From Hallerella porci (GTDB lineage Bacteria > Fibrobacterota > Fibrobacteria > Fibrobacterales > Fibrobacteraceae), in assembly GCF_003148885.1 (NCBI RefSeq), contig NZ_QGHD01000019.1:1-46258 (forward strand): a stretch of DNA of 46,258 nt, in the 5' to 3' direction. The position numbers and the translations under genes are program-made. Numbering within the stretch: the stretch's first letter is position 1; each line of letters begins with the position of its first letter. The notes under the pieces were generated by a model. That model ran no database searches and was not told the DNA's origin. It saw nothing but the letters and a program-made list of their open reading frames with translations. Positions 8,942 to 16,721 of this stretch are shown here, in pieces.

Positions 8942-9730
8942 ATGTCAATTCAAGAACCTGATCAATCTGTTTGGGACCGTTTTTGGGCCCGGAAAAAAGA
9001 CCTTTCCAAAGTTTATCCTGCGTCGCCGACGATTTTGAAGACGATTTATAAACATTTTCCGAATGTGCAGGGAATGAAAATTCTCGAAGTCGGTCCAGGC
9101 TCGGGCCGCGATAGCGCGGACTTGGCAAAGCACGGCGCCGATGTTTACGTTCTTGATTTCTCGGCAGAAAGTTTGAAAACGGTCGAAGCGCTCCGCATCC
9201 GTGAAAACTTAGAAGAAAATTTGCATTGTATCCGCGGGGACGCTTTTAAGTCGCCATTCCCGGACGGGACATTTGACTTGGTCTTTCATCAAGGATTAGC
9301 GGAACATTTCGTCAATCCGAATCCGCTGATTGCAGAAAATTTCCGCATTGTCAAACCGGGTGGTTATATCCTTTGCGATGTGCCGCAGACTTATCATTTA
9401 TACACGGTCGTCAAGCACATTTTAATCGCGATGAAGAAATGGTTCGCCGGTTGGGAAACGCAATTTTCCATTAACGATTTGCGGAAACTTTTGAAAACCG
9501 CAGGCTTCAATTTGAAATACGAATACGGCGATTGGATGCGCCCGAATTTCATTTATCGCACACTCCGCGAAGCTTGTTTCAAAGTGAATGTGGAACTTCC
9601 GAAATATCCGTTCCAAGGTTCTGCTTATCAAAAAGCAAAAGATGCGTTCTTAGATGCCTTTGACCGCGTCCCGCTTGCGCGTTATACGCAGCTTTCGATT
9701 GGAATCCTCGCTCAAAAGCCGAAGGGATGA
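8942..9730 (+). CDS. Class I SAM-dependent methyltransferase
   Basis: The 262-aa product has a Rossmann methyltransferase core: motif I ILEVGPGSGRDSA at residues 48-60, an acidic strand end VYVLDFS (motif II), GDAFKSPFPDGTFDLVF (motif III/IV) and a post-motif IVKPGGYILCDVP. The substrate is not evident; the C-terminal 100 residues with aromatic and basic positions may bind it. It overlaps the next gene, a flippase-like membrane protein, by 4 bp (ATGA), so a lipid or glycolipid intermediate is a reasonable guess. There is no SD; TATTTT at 8929-8934 ends 7 nt before the ATG, suggesting a leaderless transcript independent of the Wadjet operon. Confidence 0.8.
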   Translation: MSIQEPDQSVWDRFWARKKDLSKVYPASPTILKTIYKHFPNVQGMKILEVGPGSGRDSADLAKHGADVYVLDFSAESLKTVEALRIRENLEENLHCIRGDAFKSPFPDGTFDLVFHQGLAEHFVNPNPLIAENFRIVKPGGYILCDVPQTYHLYTVVKHILIAMKKWFAGWETQFSINDLRKLLKTAGFNLKYEYGDWMRPNFIYRTLREACFKVNVELPKYPFQGSAYQKAKDAFLDAFDRVPLARYTQLSIGILAQKPKG

Positions 9731-10713
9731 ATAAATCTCTCAAATCATTTTTGATTTTTTGTCTCAAATTACTGGTGACTGCGGTTCCCTGTTATTTTGT
9801 GTACGATAAAATCGTGACGGCTCCCGGTTGGGATACCGGCGACATTTGGGATTTGTTTTCGGTGCATTCAATTGCGCCGCTCTTCATCGCACTTTTCTGC
9901 TTGGGACTTTCAAATTTCACAGGCTGCTTGCAGTGGAAATTGCTTTTAGAAAAACAGAATGTGCATCTCGGTTATTGGCATTTGGTGAAGCTTTATTTCG
10001 TCGGGCTTTTCTTCAATAATTTTATGCCCGGAAATGTCGGCGGCGATGTGAAGAAAGTTTACGACATCCGCATGCAAGGTTCGCAAAAAACCGTCGGCGG
10101 CGGATTAACGGCGACATTTTTTGATCGTCTTTTCGGACTTTTCTTTTTAAATATTCTAGCGCTTGCAGTGGGATTTCTCTTCTTTATCCGCGATCCAGAG
10201 CAGCGACTTTTTTTGCTGCCGTCGCTTTGGGTTTTTCTCGGATTTTGCACTCTTTTCGCAGGACTTTTCAGCAAACGCATCGGGCGCATTCTCGCTTGGT
10301 TTTCGGGGAAAATTTTTCCGATGTCCGTGCAAATTCGGATTTTACATTTCCAAGAACGCTTTCAACTTTTCCGCGATTGGAAACTTTGGTTTCATATTAC
10401 AGCATTGTCCGCGGTAACGCAAAGCCTTCGCGTGGTGGTGCACTTTTTCTGCGGCATTGCGATTGGACTTTCGATCGATGTGTCGTGGTATTTTTTCTTC
10501 ATTCCGATGGTCGCTGTCATCAGCGCTTTACCGATTTCAATCGGCGGTTTTGGTCCGCGCGAACTTTTGGCGCAATCGCTTTTTGAACGCATCGGCGTCC
10601 CCGGCCTTTCTGCGGTCATGGTGCAGCTTTTAGCGTATTTAGTGAGCATGCTTGTCAGTCTATTCGGCGCAGGATTTTTCCTCGCTGAAAAAAGAAAAAC
10701 GACGGACAATTAA
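9727..10713 (+). CDS. Flippase-like membrane protein (LPG synthase TM / UPF0104 family)
   Basis: The 328-aa product has about 8 membrane helices and the family hallmarks FFNNFMPGNVGGDVKKVYD near residue 97 and SIGGFGPRELLAQSLF near residue 276. The family includes the transmembrane domain of MprF-type lysyl-phosphatidylglycerol synthases and AglD-like proteins, which flip or build lipid-linked compounds; no synthetase domain is present here. It is translationally coupled to the upstream methyltransferase. A C-terminal Lys-rich tail (EKRKTTDN) faces the cytoplasm by the positive-inside rule. Confidence 0.8.
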   Translation: MNKSLKSFLIFCLKLLVTAVPCYFVYDKIVTAPGWDTGDIWDLFSVHSIAPLFIALFCLGLSNFTGCLQWKLLLEKQNVHLGYWHLVKLYFVGLFFNNFMPGNVGGDVKKVYDIRMQGSQKTVGGGLTATFFDRLFGLFFLNILALAVGFLFFIRDPEQRLFLLPSLWVFLGFCTLFAGLFSKRIGRILAWFSGKIFPMSVQIRILHFQERFQLFRDWKLWFHITALSAVTQSLRVVVHFFCGIAIGLSIDVSWYFFFIPMVAVISALPISIGGFGPRELLAQSLFERIGVPGLSAVMVQLLAYLVSMLVSLFGAGFFLAEKRKTTDN

Positions 10714-10740
10714 TCATTCAATTAGTAAGGAAATGCAAGA

Positions 10741-10812
10741 GTTTAGAACTTAGATTTTAGAGCTTCGAGTTTGAAGTTTTCTCCGCTCAAAGTTCTCAGT
10801 TCTAAGTTCTCA
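10741..10812. repeat. Inverted repeat AGAACTTAGA ... TCTAAGTTCT
   Basis: A perfect 10-bp inverted repeat (10745-10754 and 10801-10810) sits in the gap between the flippase gene and the convergent helicase-PlsC frame. The same AGAACTTAGAG / TTAGAACTT wording recurs at 45109-45142, so this is a dispersed intergenic repeat that can also form a stem in transcripts from both sides. Confidence 0.5.
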
Positions 10813-10849
10813 AAAATTTGCAGCAAGCTTTATTATTTAACGATTCTGA

Positions 10850-13015
10850 TTATTTCGTCACGCTCGTAATTTTCTCATAAACGAGAGGAACGAGTTCTGT
10901 TTTCGGATTAATCGGATGATCGGCAGCGAGAAGTTTTACATCAATCGGTTCAAAAATCGTCGATTTGACCGCAACTTTATCGGTGTTCTTTCTCGATTCC
11001 CAAGTTTCGCGTGAACCTTGAATGTGCACCGGCAAAATAATCGCATTCAATTCGGCAGCGAGACGGAAAGCGCCGCTTTTGAAAGGTTTAACGACGCCAT
11101 CTTTGCTGCGCGTTCCTTCGGGGAAAACGAAAACGTGAACTGTTTCTTTGGAATTTTCGATGCGCTTTTTAATTTCGGCGCCGACCCGAGAATTTTGTCT
11201 GTCGATGAAAATGCAATGCAACGCTTTCATCCAAAAATTCAAAAACGGAATGTAAGTGAGTTCTTTCTTGGCGAAAAATCCAATCGTGCGACCGAGAGAA
11301 AGGAAGACAATCGGAATGTCAAAATAAGATTGATGATTGCCGACGACGAAAACGGGGCGGTTCCAATCGATGCGAGAAAGCGCGGACTGATTTTCGATGG
11401 TAATTTCGACGCGCAAAACGCGAAAGCAGAATTTTGTAAAACTTTGCACGCGCGATTCAACCCAAGCCGGAACAGATTTCCGCATAAACAGACTGCGAAA
11501 AAGAAACGGCGGCACTGCGCTAATCATATAAGCTAAAACCAGCAGCACCGAGCGGATTTTAAAAAGCGTAAGCGGCATAAAAGACTTCTCCTGAACCGGT
11601 TTATCGACGTAGCGCAAAAAACGGGACGGCTTAAATTTGGAAAGTTTTCCTTTCCAAAAACGCTTCTTACAATATAATAAAAAGAGCACTGCCTCTGCGC
11701 GGGTAACGCCCACGTAGAACAGACGTTTCTCTTCATCGAGTTGAAGCTTTTTTTGTTTTCGACTTCCTTCGGTTGCGCCCGGCGTGAGCTTTTCGGCGAG
11801 ACCTGCGTAAAAGACGACAGTATATTGGAGGCCTTTGGAACCATGAACGGTTTCGATGTGAACTCCCGAAACTTCGGGCTCGTCGCCTTCTGCTTCGCGG
11901 AAAACGGGAATGCAAAAATCGGCCAATGCTTCTTCGTAATAAAGCCGCTGCCGATTATAGCGGACAAGAATGGCGAAGTTTTGAAATTCCAAATCATAGG
12001 CTTCGCGGAGCTCGCGAATTTTCGCCACGATGCGGAGCATTTCTGTTTGCGGGTCATCGCTCACCCAAATTTCGGGCGGGCGATTTTCTAAAAAAATCGG
12101 TTTCGGTGAATTATTTCCTGCGCGTAAAGTTTTGCGGAGAAGTAACGGCTTTTCTTGAAAAATATTATTCGCCAAATTTAAGACTTGCGGAACGGAGCGA
12201 TAATTCCATTCCAATCGGAGTAATGTAGAATGCGGAAAATCTTTGCAAAAGCGGAAAACGTTTCCGATGTCTGCGCCGCGGAATCCGTAAATCGCTTGAT
12301 CGTCATCGCCGACCGCAAAAAGATTTTGATTTTCGCCGAGAATTGCACGGACAAGTAAATATTGCGATGGATTGATGTCTTGATATTCATCGACGAGCAC
12401 TTCTAAAAAACGCCCGCGGATTTCTTTTTGCACGCTAGCATTTTTTTGCAAAAGTTCTGTTGCGAGATAAATCAAATCTTCGAATACGATGTTTCCGGTT
12501 TGCAAAACGCCTTCGCGAATGCTTTTCAATTTTTGAGTTAATTTATGCGGAAGATTCGGGCTGAATAAATCATCGCGGGAAATCGCATTCGGAGAAATTT
12601 TCTTTTCGGCGAGAGCGCATGCGAAGCGTTCTTCTTCGGCGGTTCCCGGTTTGGGCGCCCGCAAAAATCCCGCAAATTCCCAGCCGAATTTTCCGTCAAA
12701 TTTTTCGCGTAAAATCGAATAGGCGAGTGAATGAAATGTGCTCAGACGAATGTCTGCGTCCGGGAAAAGTTTTTGAACGCGTTCCCGCATTTCTTGCGCT
12801 GCTTTCGCCGTGAACGTGAGCGCTAAAATGGATTCGGGCTTTGCGCCTTGTAAAACGCGCCATTGAATTCTCCGCGTTAAAACCGAAGTCTTTCCCGAGC
12901 CCGCCGCTGCTAAAATAAGAAGCGGACCGTCTTTCGCATGGTCGTAAAGAACGGCTGCTTTTTGGTCGCTGTTGAGTCCTTTCAAAATTTCTGCTTTCAT
13001 GTCTTCTGTTTGCAT
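10850..13015 (-). CDS. UvrD/Rep-type helicase joined in frame to PlsC acyltransferase
   Basis: One uninterrupted 721-codon frame encodes two enzymes. Residues 1-478 are an SF1A helicase: motif I AAAGSGKT (36-43), Ia LTFTAKAAQEM, Ib LSTFHSLAY, II VDEYQD (208-213), III GDDDQAIYGFRGA, IV EWNYRS, V ETVHGSKGLQ, VI RLFYVGVTRAE. It is compact: the 2B subdomain between motifs IV and V is strongly reduced compared with ~720-aa UvrD. Residues 480-721 are a 1-acyl-glycerol-3-phosphate acyltransferase: hydrophobic N-terminus, NHQSYFD (H561/D566), FPEGTRSKDG (631-640) and ILPVHIQGS. The start at 13015 has GGAG 5 nt upstream. A second strong SD lies before Met480, so PlsC may also be made alone. The joint is biochemically unexpected: a DNA helicase with a phospholipid synthesis enzyme. 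Confidence 0.85.
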   Translation of the reverse strand: MQTEDMKAEILKGLNSDQKAAVLYDHAKDGPLLILAAAGSGKTSVLTRRIQWRVLQGAKPESILALTFTAKAAQEMRERVQKLFPDADIRLSTFHSLAYSILREKFDGKFGWEFAGFLRAPKPGTAEEERFACALAEKKISPNAISRDDLFSPNLPHKLTQKLKSIREGVLQTGNIVFEDLIYLATELLQKNASVQKEIRGRFLEVLVDEYQDINPSQYLLVRAILGENQNLFAVGDDDQAIYGFRGADIGNVFRFCKDFPHSTLLRLEWNYRSVPQVLNLANNIFQEKPLLLRKTLRAGNNSPKPIFLENRPPEIWVSDDPQTEMLRIVAKIRELREAYDLEFQNFAILVRYNRQRLYYEEALADFCIPVFREAEGDEPEVSGVHIETVHGSKGLQYTVVFYAGLAEKLTPGATEGSRKQKKLQLDEEKRLFYVGVTRAEAVLFLLYCKKRFWKGKLSKFKPSRFLRYVDKPVQEKSFMPLTLFKIRSVLLVLAYMISAVPPFLFRSLFMRKSVPAWVESRVQSFTKFCFRVLRVEITIENQSALSRIDWNRPVFVVGNHQSYFDIPIVFLSLGRTIGFFAKKELTYIPFLNFWMKALHCIFIDRQNSRVGAEIKKRIENSKETVHVFVFPEGTRSKDGVVKPFKSGAFRLAAELNAIILPVHIQGSRETWESRKNTDKVAVKSTIFEPIDVKLLAADHPINPKTELVPLVYEKITSVTK
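11576..11592 (-). promoter_or_regulatory. plsC: Internal ribosome binding site for PlsC domain
   Basis: Read on the minus strand, AGGAG (11588-11592) stands 9 nt before ATG (11578), codon 480 of the helicase frame. Starting here gives a 242-aa protein, the normal length of PlsC, with its own hydrophobic N-terminus. No stop codon precedes it, so initiation here would produce a separate acyltransferase from the same frame in addition to, or instead of, the fusion. Confidence 0.65.
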
Positions 13016-13177
13016 GATTTCTCCAGATTAAAGAATTTCAAAAAGGCTCCCATTTGTTTAAAGACGCTTGAAACGCAAAAAATTTCCGAAAAGTAAACGG
13101 AATTTTACAAGATTAAGCCGAATTTACAGAAAATGTGAAATTTTTAAAGAAATTTTGAAAAATTTTAGCCTTTCCCC

Positions 13178-13206
13178 TTGACAGCGCAAAAAGAACTTTA
13201 TATATT
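13178..13206 (+). promoter_or_regulatory. Consensus sigma-70-type promoter
   Basis: TTGACA (13178-13183), a 17-bp spacer and TATATT (13201-13206) form the best promoter in the window. It would start transcription near 13213 and serve the small membrane protein gene, tRNA-Val and tRNA-Asp up to the terminator at 13631. Confidence 0.8.
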
Positions 13207-13250
13207 TGGGCTACCCTAACGGTGATAACACTCAGCAAGGTGATGAAGAA

Positions 13251-13436
13251 ATGAAAAAGAACATTCTTTTAGTCGCTCTCGGAACTTTGTTGGTAGTGAT
13301 CGGATTCATCTGTCTCGCTCAAGGGCCTGCAGAAAACCCTGTATCACTGACGGTCGCACCGATCATTCTGGTGATTGCTTACTTGGTTGTGATTCCGCTC
13401 GGAATCCTCTGGGGTGGTAAAAGTCAGAAGAAATAG
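13251..13436 (+). CDS. Small two-helix membrane protein (DUF3098-like)
   Basis: I place the start at ATG 13251 (61 aa, MKKNILLVALG...), with AAGG about 10 nt upstream; the 15 codons before it are upstream of a typical membrane start. Two hydrophobic helices (about 4-22 and 32-53) flank a short polar loop with NPVSLTVAP, ending in GGKSQKK. This layout resembles DUF3098-type small proteins of Bacteroidetes. Function unknown. Its stop codon TAG (13434-13436) directly touches the first base of tRNA-Val, so the message must be cut from the tRNA by RNase P. Confidence 0.75.
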   Translation: MKKNILLVALGTLLVVIGFICLAQGPAENPVSLTVAPIILVIAYLVVIPLGILWGGKSQKK

Positions 13437-13511
13437 GGGCGATTAGCTCAGTTGGTTCAGAGCAGCTGCCTTACAAGCAGCGGGTCAGCGGTTCGAATCC
13501 GTTATCGCCCA
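13437..13511 (+). tRNA. tRNA-Val (anticodon UAC)
   Basis: Acceptor arms GGGCGAT (13437-13443) and ATCGCCC (13504-13510) pair perfectly, D-arm GCTC...GAGC, anticodon stem GCTGC/GCAGC with loop CTTACAA giving anticodon TAC, and T-loop TTCGAAT. Discriminator is A13511; the CCA end is not encoded. It begins the base after the stop codon of the upstream gene. Confidence 0.96.
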
Positions 13512-13516
13512 GAAAC

Positions 13517-13592
13517 GGGGTGGTAGCTCAATTTTGGTTAGAGCATCGGCCTGTCACGCCGAAGGTTGCGAGTTCAAGCCTCGTCCGTCCCG
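13517..13592 (+). tRNA. tRNA-Asp (anticodon GUC)
   Basis: Acceptor arms GGGGTGG (13517-13523) and CCGTCCC (13585-13591) pair with two G-U pairs; TA at positions 8-9, D-stem GCTC/GAGC, anticodon loop CTGTCAC with anticodon GTC, T-stem GCGAG/CTCGT and loop TTCAAGC, discriminator G13592. CCA is not encoded. Only 5 nt separate it from tRNA-Val, so both are processed from one precursor. Confidence 0.96.
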
Positions 13593-13599
13593 CTTAAAA

Positions 13600-13631
13600 A
13601 ATCCTTTCTCTACGAGAAAGGATTTTTTTTT
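13600..13631 (+). terminator. Rho-independent terminator after tRNA-Asp
   Basis: Perfect 11-bp stem AATCCTTTCTC / GAGAAAGGATT with a TAC loop, followed by a run of T residues. It ends the small membrane protein-tRNA transcript. Confidence 0.9.
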
Positions 13632-14125
13632 GTATTCCATTCACAGTTGATATTTCCCATGAATAATGAGAGCGTTTGCTCGTTCCGTGCGGATTCAAAT
13701 TAACCGTTTTTAACTTTCGCATTTTGACCTGCATCTCAACTGTCCAATTTCCTGTTGCTTATTATCCATTTTTAATTGGCACTCATGCTTGCGGCTCGGT
13801 AATAAAAATAGAGAATTCGGCGCGCATCATTTAAACCTCTCATTCCTCATTTCTAATTTCTCATTTTTAAAAATTAAAGCTTACATTTTGGCAAGGGTTG
13901 TTTGAGAAAATATCTGTGGATAAATTGTTGCTTAAAATGTGATTTGCAAGGGGGATATGTGCGTATTGAAAAGATGATATTTTCCGAAAAATTGCGTATG
14001 CCCGAAATTTGCGAAATTTCGCCGTTTTTTGCCTTTTTTTAAGAAATTTCGCCATCTTCGCTAGGATTTATTAAATTCGCATTTGTGTTTTCGGGTAGGT
14101 AAAACTTCTTCCGTGATTGTGGGTC
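13632..14125. other. Intergenic region before dnaA, possible replication origin
   Basis: This 494-bp AT-rich stretch has no credible gene. It holds one perfect DnaA box TGTGGATAA (13915-13923, reverse of TTATCCACA), a weaker TTATCCATT (13762-13770), and GAAATTTCGCC twice exactly 30 bp apart (14013-14023, 14043-14053) with a related CGAAATTTGCG between 14003 and 14013. A 12-bp palindrome GATAACGTTATC follows at 14135-14146 inside dnaA. A dispersed pyrimidine repeat lies at 13840-13868. A single consensus box is thin evidence, and dnaN is not next to dnaA, so an origin or a dnaA autoregulatory site are both possible. Confidence 0.35.
13915..13923 (-). promoter_or_regulatory. Perfect DnaA box
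   Basis: TGTGGATAA is the exact reverse complement of the consensus TTATCCACA, about 200 bp before dnaA. It may mediate DnaA autoregulation or be part of an origin. Confidence 0.6.
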
Positions 14126-15586
14126 ATGTTGATAGATAACGTTATCCGTCTTCCGAATGCTTCGTTAAGCGTTTGGGACGATGTTCTTTCTTGCTTACGC
14201 AGTTCGCTTTCGGCGAACTCCTTTGATATGTGGTTTGGCAAAAAGAATTTGACGTTAGACGGTATTGAAGACGGCTGCGCCAACCTCATCGCTGCAAATG
14301 AATTGGTGGCTTCTTGGATTAACGGACAATTCCGCGATGCGATATTAAACGCTTTTAAGCAAGTCTTGCCCGAAGTTTCGGATTATAAAATTTCGGTTTC
14401 GAAAAACAGCAAAGCTTCGCAAGTGCAAGTCCTTTCGACAGAGCCCGAAGTGGTTGTGCATAAGCCACAAGTTCTCCGCGAAGAAAAAGAACAGCAGTCC
14501 GAAAACGCAGCGATTCTCAAATCATTTTATCCGAATTACAGCTTTGATACTTTCGTCGAAGGCGACAGCAATAAAATTGCGTTAGCGATGTGCCGTTCTA
14601 TCGCTGAAAATCCGTGCGAATCGGCGATGAATCCGTTCTTCCTATTCGGCGGTCCGGGAGTTGGGAAAACGCATTTGCTCCAATCGATTGGACGTTATGC
14701 GATTATGTATAAGACTGCGTCGTCGGTGGTTTATCGTACTTCGGAACAATTCCTCAAAGATTTTATGCGCACGCAAGATCCGAATGCATCTCGCTTGGAA
14801 CGGGCAGAAGCCACCGCAGAATTGCGCCATCTTTATGAAGATTCGCAGTTGCTTTTAATCGACGACATTCAAGTGCTCGCTGGGAAAGGTCGCGGCGCCA
14901 CGGAAAAGGCACTTTTTGATGTGCTCCAGAAACGGGTAGCTGCAAAACGGGAAACGGTTTTCTGCGCGGATCGTCGTCCTTCGGAAATTCCGAATCTTTA
15001 CGAAGGATTTATCCGATTTGACGGCAATAGCATTGCGGTAAATGTGCCCGATTTAATGACGCGCTTAAATATTTTGCGTCGGAAAGCGGCGAAATTGCAA
15101 ATCCCCGCCGAAGAAAGAGAACGCATTTTCCACTGGGTCGCAACGCATCAGCGGGGAAATGTCCGCGAAATTGAAGGGGTCGTGACGAAACTTCTCGCTT
15201 ATCACGATCTTTTGGGCGTCAATTTAACGCTAGAAACTTTCAAAGAACTTTGCGAATCGTGCAATGTGACGTCTCCCGCAGACATTGCGGATAAACCGAT
15301 TCCCACGATTTCATCGATCAAAGAAATCGTCGCGATGGCTTACCACATTTCGGTGGAATCGTTAAATGCCAATTCCCGCGTCAAATCGATTTCGGAACCG
15401 CGGAAAATTGCGATGTATTTTTGCCGCGAACTGACAAAAGAATCGCTTTTAAGCATCGGCTTTCAGTTTGGCGGTCGCAATTATTCAACGGTTATCGCAA
15501 GCATTAAAGCGGTCGAACGCGAAATGCAACATTCTCCCGAATTCGCTGAAGAAATCGAAAAATTAAGAGAAAAACTGGTAAATTAG
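14126..15586 (+). CDS. dnaA: Chromosomal replication initiator DnaA
   Basis: The product (486 aa from ATG 14126; a TTG nine bases earlier is less likely) has the four-domain DnaA layout. Domain I is at 1-80 (VWDDVLSCLRSSL...FDMWFGK), a variable linker follows, then the AAA+ domain with Walker A GGPGVGKT (175-182), Walker B LLLIDDIQVLAGKGR (D246/D247) and an IRF arginine near the position of the SRF finger. Domain IV carries SRVKSISEPRKIAMYFCREL and the DNA-binding signature GGRNYSTV, a variant of GGRDHTTV. The AAA+ lid and box VII are diverged from proteobacterial forms. DnaA opens the origin and also regulates genes. It is monocistronic here, followed by prepilin genes rather than dnaN. Confidence 0.93.
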   Translation: MLIDNVIRLPNASLSVWDDVLSCLRSSLSANSFDMWFGKKNLTLDGIEDGCANLIAANELVASWINGQFRDAILNAFKQVLPEVSDYKISVSKNSKASQVQVLSTEPEVVVHKPQVLREEKEQQSENAAILKSFYPNYSFDTFVEGDSNKIALAMCRSIAENPCESAMNPFFLFGGPGVGKTHLLQSIGRYAIMYKTASSVVYRTSEQFLKDFMRTQDPNASRLERAEATAELRHLYEDSQLLLIDDIQVLAGKGRGATEKALFDVLQKRVAAKRETVFCADRRPSEIPNLYEGFIRFDGNSIAVNVPDLMTRLNILRRKAAKLQIPAEERERIFHWVATHQRGNVREIEGVVTKLLAYHDLLGVNLTLETFKELCESCNVTSPADIADKPIPTISSIKEIVAMAYHISVESLNANSRVKSISEPRKIAMYFCRELTKESLLSIGFQFGGRNYSTVIASIKAVEREMQHSPEFAEEIEKLREKLVN

Positions 15587-15611
15587 AAAGGGCGCGCAGC
15601 GCCATTATAAT

Positions 15612-15636
15612 ATTCCTCATTCCTAATTTCCCATTA
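15612..15636. repeat. Pyrimidine-rich dispersed repeat after a GC hairpin
   Basis: ATTCCTCATTCCTAATTTCCC follows a short hairpin GGCGC-GCA-GCGCC (15591-15603) directly after the dnaA stop. The same pairing of GC-rich element and pyrimidine run is seen at 13825-13868 and, reversed, at 45783-45834. Confidence 0.45.
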
Positions 15637-15698
15637 GAAAAGTCCTCTTTTGTATTTTTTTGTTTACGCAAGGAAGTAAAATAGTATAGATTTGTAAT

Positions 15699-16247
15699 GT
15701 GCAAAAGAGTAGATTTTTTAAATCCGGTTTTACCTTGGTCGAAGTTCTGACGGTGGTAATCATCATCGGGATTTTGTCGGCTGCAGGTTATGCGAGTTTA
15801 CAGCAGGCAGTTGCTAATAGCCGTGCGAAAGATGCTGCGTTTAATATCGCGGCGTTTATGGAAACCGCTTCGAATAAAGCGAACCAGTTGAGCGATACCG
15901 TTTGCGTGAAAATGTCTTCGGCATCGTTGCTCGTGATGGTGAAAGGTTCTTGTAAAAATGGAACCGAAGAAATCGGGCAATTGGAAATGGTCGTGGGAAT
16001 GAATCTCGTTTCGACGGCGGTAGATGGATTTGATGGGTCAAATTTTGCAGCAGAAGGCAGCGGTACAGAATCTTCAGCTGCGGGCGCAGAATTTGTGCCG
16101 CAGTTAGGACTTGCGGCAACGCCTACGGGATATTTCTTAGCACAATATGGCAGTTCAACACTTTTTGGGGCGGCGGTAAAAACAGCGAAAAAGAATGCGG
16201 TGACTCCGAAGATGAGTCATGACGGTTCTTCTTGGTCCGATTTGTAA
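15699..16247 (+). CDS. Type IV pilin-like (pseudopilin) protein
   Basis: The 182-aa product begins with a class III prepilin signal: short basic leader MQKSRFFKSG, cleavage after Gly before FTLVEVLTVVIIIGILSAAG, with Glu at +5 and a 20-residue hydrophobic helix. Processing would need a prepilin peptidase encoded elsewhere. The globular part is Ser/Ala-rich with two Cys (about 67 and 87) that may pair. GTG at 15699 is the only sensible start, because TAG at 15687 blocks the frame. A candidate -10 TAGTAT (15682-15687) suggests a short leader. First gene of a block of four export-related genes; FimT/GspH-like minor pilin is the best guess. Confidence 0.85.
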   Translation: MQKSRFFKSGFTLVEVLTVVIIIGILSAAGYASLQQAVANSRAKDAAFNIAAFMETASNKANQLSDTVCVKMSSASLLVMVKGSCKNGTEEIGQLEMVVGMNLVSTAVDGFDGSNFAAEGSGTESSAAGAEFVPQLGLAATPTGYFLAQYGSSTLFGAAVKTAKKNAVTPKMSHDGSSWSDL

Positions 16248-16256
16248 GAGGCGCTC

Positions 16257-16721
16257 ATGGTGATGAATAAACGAAAAAGCAAACGCGGATTCGGCATTAT
16301 GGAAGTGCTTGTTTCTATCGCTGTTCTCGGATTGCTTTATGTGGCGCTGACCAATTTGCAATCGGGAAATCGCGATACCCTTTTGCGCATCCGCGGGCGC
16401 GATGGCGCGGTAGAAGTAGCGCAGCAGGTTCTGGATTCTTTGCGGGGGGCGGGGGTGAAATCGCTGCCTGACCGCGATACGACGATTACGATTCCCGAAA
16501 TTTCGCGGACTTGGAAAGGACAACCCGGAGTTGTTTCGCACGATATGACCGTTCCTTATACTGTCCGTGTAGAAATTTCATCCGATGCGGATTATATTGC
16601 AGAATCCAAATCGCAATACGAAGAAATTTCGCATGTTTACGCAAAGCGTTTGCTAGTCCACGTAGAGTGGCCGTTTAAGTCATCGACGCAATCTATTCAT
16701 ATTTCGGGAGTGATCCGATGA
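16257..16721 (+). CDS. Prepilin-like protein (PilV/GspI-like)
   Basis: The 154-aa product has leader MVMNKRKSKRG followed by FGIMEVLVSIAVLGLLYVAL, a type IV prepilin N-terminus with Glu at +5. The rest is a small beta-rich domain. GAGG lies 5 nt before ATG 16257. It overlaps the next prepilin gene by 4 bp (ATGA). In PilV/FimT/PilW/PilX sets, minor pilins form the pilus tip or priming complex; the order here fits such a set. Confidence 0.8.
   Translation: MVMNKRKSKRGFGIMEVLVSIAVLGLLYVALTNLQSGNRDTLLRIRGRDGAVEVAQQVLDSLRGAGVKSLPDRDTTITIPEISRTWKGQPGVVSHDMTVPYTVRVEISSDADYIAESKSQYEEISHVYAKRLLVHVEWPFKSSTQSIHISGVIR

Noticed and set aside
11018-12091. Plus-strand frames opposite the helicase-PlsC gene
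   Set aside because: Shadows of a strongly supported minus-strand gene.
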